From an uncultured Collinsella sp. (lineage in GTDB: Bacteria; Actinomycetota; Coriobacteriia; Coriobacteriales; Coriobacteriaceae), in assembly GCA_900551605.1 (NCBI GenBank), contig URWS01000050.1, positions 1-8,261 on the forward strand: DNA of 8,261 nucleotides, read 5' to 3'. The position numbers and the translations under genes are program-made. The notes below the pieces were generated by a model. That model was not told the DNA's origin and made no database searches. It saw only the letters and a list, made by a program, of their open reading frames with translations. Shown here in pieces: positions 5,305-8,261 of the stretch (position 1 is its first letter; every line of letters begins with the position of its first letter).

Positions 5305-6580
5305 AGAATTCGATTTTCATCCGATGTGGGAGAGCCTCGGCATGAATCTTGCCGACCACGACATGCTGCTGGGCGCCGTGGGCCAGATGTACGGCGATAT
5401 GTTCCTGACGCAGAACAATCGCCCCAAGGCCACGTCCTACCTGGACTTTGTGGCCACCAACATCCACAGCGGCCGTATTAAGGAGATGCTCGACAAGAAG
5501 GAGGCCGGCGAGGCCACCAAGATCGTCGGTTCGTTCTGCGTCTACGTGCCCGAGGAAATTGTGCTCGCCTGCGACGGTATCCCTGTGGGTCTGTGCTCGG
5601 GTGCCGATTGGGCAACCGATAAGGTCGAGGAGCACCTGCCGCGCAATACCTGCCCGCTTATCAAGAGCTTTGCCGGCTTTAAGCTGGGCGAGGTCTGCCC
5701 CTACATTGAGTCGAGTGACCTGGTGGTGGGCGAGAACACCTGCGATGGCAAGAAGAAGGCTTATGAGTTTTTTGCCACGCAAAAGAACATGTACGTCATG
5801 GATATTCCCAACGTACACGACGAGTCGACGCTCGTGACCTGGAAGGCCGAGGTCAAGAAGCTCGCCGCCAAGATCGAGGACGAGTGCGGCGTCAAGATTA
5901 CGCCTGAGCGTCTGAAGGCCGCCATCCACGCCGTCAATGAGAAGCGCCGTGCCCTGCAGCGCCTCGCTGCCACGCGCGCTGCCGACCCGGCGCCCATCAG
6001 CGGTCTCGACAGCCTGCTGACCGTTCAAGCCGCCTTTATGGACGACACGCCGCGTCTGACCGGAGCCATCAACGATATGGCGGCTGAGTGCGAGCAGCGT
6101 GTCGAGGCTGGCGAGGGCGTGGCGCCCAAGGGGACCAAGCGCATCCTGTACACCGGTACGCCCATGGCCGTGCCCAACTGGAAGCTGTTCAACCTGATCG
6201 AGAAGGCCGGTGGCGTCGTGGTGGGCGAGGAGTCCTGCACGGGCTCGCGCTACTACAAGGACCTGGTCGACGAGTCCGGCGAGACGGTCGACGAGATGCT
6301 CGACGCCATCGCGGAGCGCTACTTTAAGATCAACTGTGCCGTCTTTACGCCCAACGACCAGCGTATGAAGGACATTGTCCAGATGGCCAAGGACCTGCAT
6401 GCCGACGGTATCGTCGACGTGGCCCTGCAGTTCTGTACGCTCTACGAGATGGAGTCGTTTGCCGTGGAGAAGGCCGCCGAGGAGGCCGGCATTCCGTTTA
6501 TGCACATCACGACCGACTACGCCGGCGAGGACGCCGGTCAGCTGCAAACCAGGATTGAGGCTTTCTTGGAAACCATTTAG
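5297..6580 (+). CDS. 2-hydroxyacyl-CoA dehydratase D-component / double-cubane-cluster reductase family protein, first paralogue
   Basis: This 427-residue cytoplasmic protein belongs to the HgdB/HgdC-like family (HGD-D), which binds iron-sulfur clusters and receives very low-potential electrons from an ATP-driven activator. It resembles the double-cubane-cluster anaerobic reductases. Key stretches are GSFCVYVPEEI (78-88), LPRNTCPLIKS (114-124), CPYIESSDLVVGENTCDGKKK (134-154), AVPNWKL (291-297), EESCTGSR (311-318), FTPND (350-354) and DVALQFCTLYE (374-384). Eight cysteines (81, 100, 119, 134, 149, 314, 347, 380) are shared with the paralogue at 6734. Position 288 is Thr (TGTPM) where the paralogue has Cys. 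An N-terminal extension of about 40 residues is absent from the paralogue. Start ATG 5297 has GAGGGG seven bases upstream. The substrate is unknown. Confidence 0.85.
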   Translation: MAEEFDFHPMWESLGMNLADHDMLLGAVGQMYGDMFLTQNNRPKATSYLDFVATNIHSGRIKEMLDKKEAGEATKIVGSFCVYVPEEIVLACDGIPVGLCSGADWATDKVEEHLPRNTCPLIKSFAGFKLGEVCPYIESSDLVVGENTCDGKKKAYEFFATQKNMYVMDIPNVHDESTLVTWKAEVKKLAAKIEDECGVKITPERLKAAIHAVNEKRRALQRLAATRAADPAPISGLDSLLTVQAAFMDDTPRLTGAINDMAAECEQRVEAGEGVAPKGTKRILYTGTPMAVPNWKLFNLIEKAGGVVVGEESCTGSRYYKDLVDESGETVDEMLDAIAERYFKINCAVFTPNDQRMKDIVQMAKDLHADGIVDVALQFCTLYEMESFAVEKAAEEAGIPFMHITTDYAGEDAGQLQTRIEAFLETI

Positions 6581-6595
6581 GGCTATCCGTCTCGG

Positions 6596-6696
6596 CGGTT
6601 TCCCCAGGCACCCGATCTTGCCGTTCAAACCGTCGCTTGCTACCAAAGTATGCGGCGCTCATCTTTCACGGCAACCTCGGGCACCTGGGAAAGCCG
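6596..6696. repeat. Hairpin-forming intergenic repeat, copy 1
   Basis: This palindromic element fills most of the gap after the first reductase gene. CCCAGG (6603-6608) pairs with CCTGGG (6684-6689). Inside, CCCGA pairs with TCGGG, and TTGCCGT with ACGGCAA, interrupted by small internal loops. The pairing can extend outward to about 6596 and 6696. A central hairpin holds TAC-CAAA-GTA flanked by GC and CGC/GCG pairs. A related copy lies at 7892-8000; by hand about 76 of 92 aligned core positions agree. No open frame fits it, and no transposase is nearby. It resembles REP/BIME-type elements. Confidence 0.8.
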
Positions 6697-6703
6697 TTTC
6701 CTT

Positions 6704-6727
6704 GGTTGGTTAAAAGGTTTGTTAAGG
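6704..6727 (+). repeat. Tandem 12-bp repeat ending in a ribosome binding site
   Basis: GGTTGGTTAAAA (6704-6715) is followed at once by GGTTTGTTAAGG (6716-6727); nine of twelve positions agree. The second unit carries the start of the Shine-Dalgarno AAGGAG (6724-6729) used by the next gene. It may be chance in an AT-rich stretch. Confidence 0.35.
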
Positions 6728-6733
6728 AGTTAT

Positions 6734-7897
6734 ATGTCGGAAAATATTGAGCAGCCGTTGCCGTCCACGTTTGAGGAGTTCAACGAGCAGCGCAAGGCGG
6801 CGTTTATTCGCGTCAAGGATTATAAGCAGGCGGGTAATCGCCTGGTCGGTTTTCTGTGTAGCTACACGCCGCTCGAGATTATCGATGCCGCGGGGGCTGC
6901 GAGCGTGGCGCTGTGCGGCACGTCCGACGAGGTGATTCCCGAGGCCGAGAAGGTGCTGCCGGCAAATCTCTGTCCGCTCATCAAGTCGACGTACGGCTTT
7001 GCCTACTCGCAAAAGTGCCCGTTTACGTACTTTAGCGACATGATCATCGGCGAGACCACCTGCGACGGCAAGAAGAAGATGTACGAGCTACTCAACGAGC
7101 TCAAGCGTACGCACATTCTGCATCTTCCGCAGGGCCGCGACCGCGCCTACGAGCGCGAGGGCTGGTACGAGGAGTGCCGCCTGCTCAAGGAGGAGCTCGA
7201 GGGCTTCTACGGCATCACGATTACCGACGATGACCTGCGCGCTGCCGTCCGTCGTCGCAACCGCTTGCGTGCGGCCCAGCTCGAGATGTTTGCGCTGCAG
7301 GCCAACCAGCCGGCGGCCATGAGCGGCGTCGACCTGATGAGCACCATGTTTGCCGGTACGTTTAGTTTTGATATCGAGGCCTATACGCAGCAGCTGGAGC
7401 AAAAGGTTGCCAAGCTGCGCGAGGCCTACGACGCGGGCGAGCGCCCGGTTGCGGCGGATGCCAAGCGCATTCTGATCACCGGCTGCCCGGTGGGCGGTGT
7501 GATCAACAAGATCGGTCGCACCATCGAGTCCAACGGCGGCGTGGTCGTTTGCATGGACGACTGCTCGGGCGAGCGTACGGCGGCCATGATGATCGACCCG
7601 GAGGCTCCCGACATCCTGCGCGCCATCGCCGACCGCTACCTGGATATCAACTGCTCGGTCATGACGCCCAACGACGGTCGTATGGACAACACCCTGGCCA
7701 TGTGCGAGAAATACCACGTCGACGGTGTGGTGGAGAATGTGCTCCAGGCGTGCCACACCTTTAACGTGGAGAGTGCGCGCATGCAGGAGGCTGTCGAGGG
7801 TGCGGGTATTCCGTACATGAAGATCGAGACCGATTACAGCAACGGCGACATGGGCCAGATCGAGACCCGCATCGCCGCCTTCATCGAAACCCTCTAG
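6734..7897 (+). CDS. 2-hydroxyacyl-CoA dehydratase D-component / double-cubane-cluster reductase family protein, second paralogue
   Basis: This 387-residue protein is of the same family as the preceding gene product and looks close to the canonical double-cubane-cluster reductase. Main stretches are [12 protein letters not shown] (38-49), [11 protein letters not shown] (75-85), [22 protein letters not shown] (94-115), the [11 protein letters not shown] loop (249-259), CMDDCSGER (273-281), MTPNDGR (310-316) and LQACHTFN (337-344). Candidate cluster ligands are among Cys42, 61, 80, 95, 110, 251, 277, 307 and 340. Start ATG 6734 follows AAGGAG with only four bases between; a frame from 6650 would read through the upstream repeat. 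It probably works with the ATPase begun at 8053. It could be a homodimer or could pair with its neighbour; the sequence does not decide. The stop codon lies within the outer stem of the following repeat. Confidence 0.87.
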   Translation: MSENIEQPLPSTFEEFNEQRKAAFIRVKDYKQAGNRLVGFLCSYTPLEIIDAAGAASVALCGTSDEVIPEAEKVLPANLCPLIKSTYGFAYSQKCPFTYFSDMIIGETTCDGKKKMYELLNELKRTHILHLPQGRDRAYEREGWYEECRLLKEELEGFYGITITDDDLRAAVRRRNRLRAAQLEMFALQANQPAAMSGVDLMSTMFAGTFSFDIEAYTQQLEQKVAKLREAYDAGERPVAADAKRILITGCPVGGVINKIGRTIESNGGVVVCMDDCSGERTAAMMIDPEAPDILRAIADRYLDINCSVMTPNDGRMDNTLAMCEKYHVDGVVENVLQACHTFNVESARMQEAVEGAGIPYMKIETDYSNGDMGQIETRIAAFIETL

Positions 7898-8000
7898 CTT
7901 CCTCAGGCGCCGGATCTTGCTCCTCAAACCGTCGCTTGCGTACCCAAAGTACGCTGCGCTCCTCTTTCGGGGCAATCTCCGGCACCTGAGAAACCTAGAG
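7892..8000. repeat. Hairpin-forming intergenic repeat, copy 2
   Basis: This is the second copy of the element seen at 6596-6696. CTCAGG (7902-7907) pairs with CCTGAG (7985-7990). GCCGGA pairs with TCCGGC, and TTGCTCC with GGGGCAA. A perfect central hairpin GCGTAC-CCAAA-GTACGC caps the structure. The outer stem extends to CTCTAG (7892-7897), which contains the stop codon of the preceding gene, pairing with CTAGAG (7995-8000). There is no T-tract after it, so it is not a classic terminator. Compared with copy 1, several base pairs are changed on both sides at once. Confidence 0.82.
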
Positions 8001-8004
8001 CTAA

Positions 8005-8020
8005 GGCGCCTGAACGCGCC
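8005..8020 (+). promoter_or_regulatory. Small hairpin before the activator gene
   Basis: GGCGC (8005-8009) and GCGCC (8016-8020) can pair around a six-base loop, about 30 nt before the activator start and just after the larger repeat. There is no T-run. It may modulate readthrough or may be chance in GC-rich DNA. Confidence 0.25.
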
Positions 8021-8052
8021 GCTACCTTTGATGTTTAGATTGGAAGAGAGCC

Positions 8053-8227
8053 ATGATAGGGATCGGGATCGATATCGGGTCTACGGCGGCTAAGGCTGCT
8101 GTGGTCGACGGGGAGGGTTCGGTGGCGTGGACGTGTGTGCAGCCAACCGGGTTCTCCTCGGTCGATGCGGCCGAGCGCCTGCGCGGCGAGCTTGCTGCGT
8201 CCGGCTACGACGTGGCAGCCGACGATG
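8053..8227 (+). CDS. BadF/BadG/BcrA/BcrD-type ATPase activator, 5' part
   Basis: Only the first 58 residues are present before the contig ends in adapter. They begin MIGIGIDIGSTAAKAAVVDG, the phosphate-1 loop of the ASKHA (actin/sugar kinase/Hsp70) fold as found in activators of 2-hydroxyacyl-CoA dehydratases and double-cubane reductases. Those proteins are homodimers with one bridging [4Fe-4S] cluster and use ATP to push an electron to very low potential. The cluster-binding cysteines lie beyond the cut and cannot be checked. Start ATG 8053 has GGAAGAG (8042-8048) upstream. Position directly after two HGD-D proteins strongly supports the assignment. A sugar kinase or other ASKHA protein is the main alternative. 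Confidence 0.8.
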
Positions 8228-8261
8228 CTGTCTCTTATACACATCTCCGAGCCCACGAGAC
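8228..8261 (+). other. Illumina Nextera P7-side adapter (artefact)
   Basis: The last 34 bases are the reverse complement of the Nextera read-2 adapter: the mosaic end CTGTCTCTTATACACATCT (8228-8246), then CCGAGCCCACGAGAC. They are synthetic. Genuine sequence stops at about 8227, so the activator gene is cut by the library end. Reverse frames starting here (translating as MCIRDS) are not real. Confidence 0.97.

Noticed and set aside
4967..6646. A 559-codon reverse-strand open frame
   Set aside because: It is antisense to the first reductase gene, has Leu/Gly/His/Val-rich composition typical of GC-rich shadow frames, and lacks a recognisable domain.
6596..8000. The paired repeats as a CRISPR array or insertion-sequence ends
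   Set aside because: There are only two copies, more than 1 kb apart, with a large gene between them; each copy is a self-contained hairpin, and there is no transposase, spacer pattern or target duplication that I can see.
1405..8227. A functional link between molybdate transport and the reductase genes
   Set aside because: A strong terminator and separate control region divide them, and the reductase family uses iron-sulfur clusters, not molybdenum, so adjacency alone is not evidence.
8035..8256. A reverse-strand frame beginning in the right adapter
   Set aside because: Its N-terminus (MGSEMCIRDS) is adapter sequence and it runs opposite to the well-supported activator gene.

Overview
The window looks like a contig from a GC-rich, anaerobic, Gram-positive bacterium. 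A member of the Coriobacteriia such as Collinsella is my best guess. This rests on codon bias, the anaerobic gene content and the lipoprotein/ABC style, not on any database search. Both ends are Illumina Nextera adapter sequence (about 1-47 and 8228-8261), so genuine DNA runs only from about 48 to 8227, and the first and last genes are cut by the library ends rather than by biology.

Region 1 (48-1201) holds the 3' part of moeA and a complete mogA/moaB-type gene. These act in the last steps of molybdenum cofactor synthesis: adenylation of molybdopterin and insertion of molybdate. A terminator-like hairpin follows. Region 2 (about 1290-4910) is a modA-modB-modC molybdate uptake operon. It starts with AT-rich dyads, including a perfect 9+4+9 palindrome over a TATAAT box, and ends in a strong hairpin terminator. 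ModA is a lipoprotein with a twin-arginine motif. ModB is unusual: a signal peptide and about 180 residues of extracytoplasmic domain are fused in front of the permease, and a charged tail follows it. ModC has a C-terminal domain without an obvious Mop signature.

Region 3 (about 4940-8227) is a separate unit on the same strand: a long leader, two divergent paralogues of the 2-hydroxyacyl-CoA dehydratase D-component / double-cubane-cluster reductase family, and the start of a BadF/BcrA-type ATPase activator. The set looks like an ATP-dependent low-potential reductase or dehydratase system of unknown substrate. The leader holds GTTGA/TCAAC dyads around a candidate promoter, a 22-codon ORF with a strong Shine-Dalgarno, a second overlapping short ORF, and a segment that could pair with the ribosome binding site of the first reductase gene. 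Each reductase gene is followed by one copy of a roughly 90-bp hairpin-forming repeat. The two copies differ by several compensatory changes, so their shape appears to be conserved.

Regions 1 and 2 together would supply and insert molybdenum. Region 3 has no evident molybdenum link and is probably only a neighbour. The observations most worth following up are the ModB fusion, the leader ORF cascade, the reductase pair and the covarying repeat.
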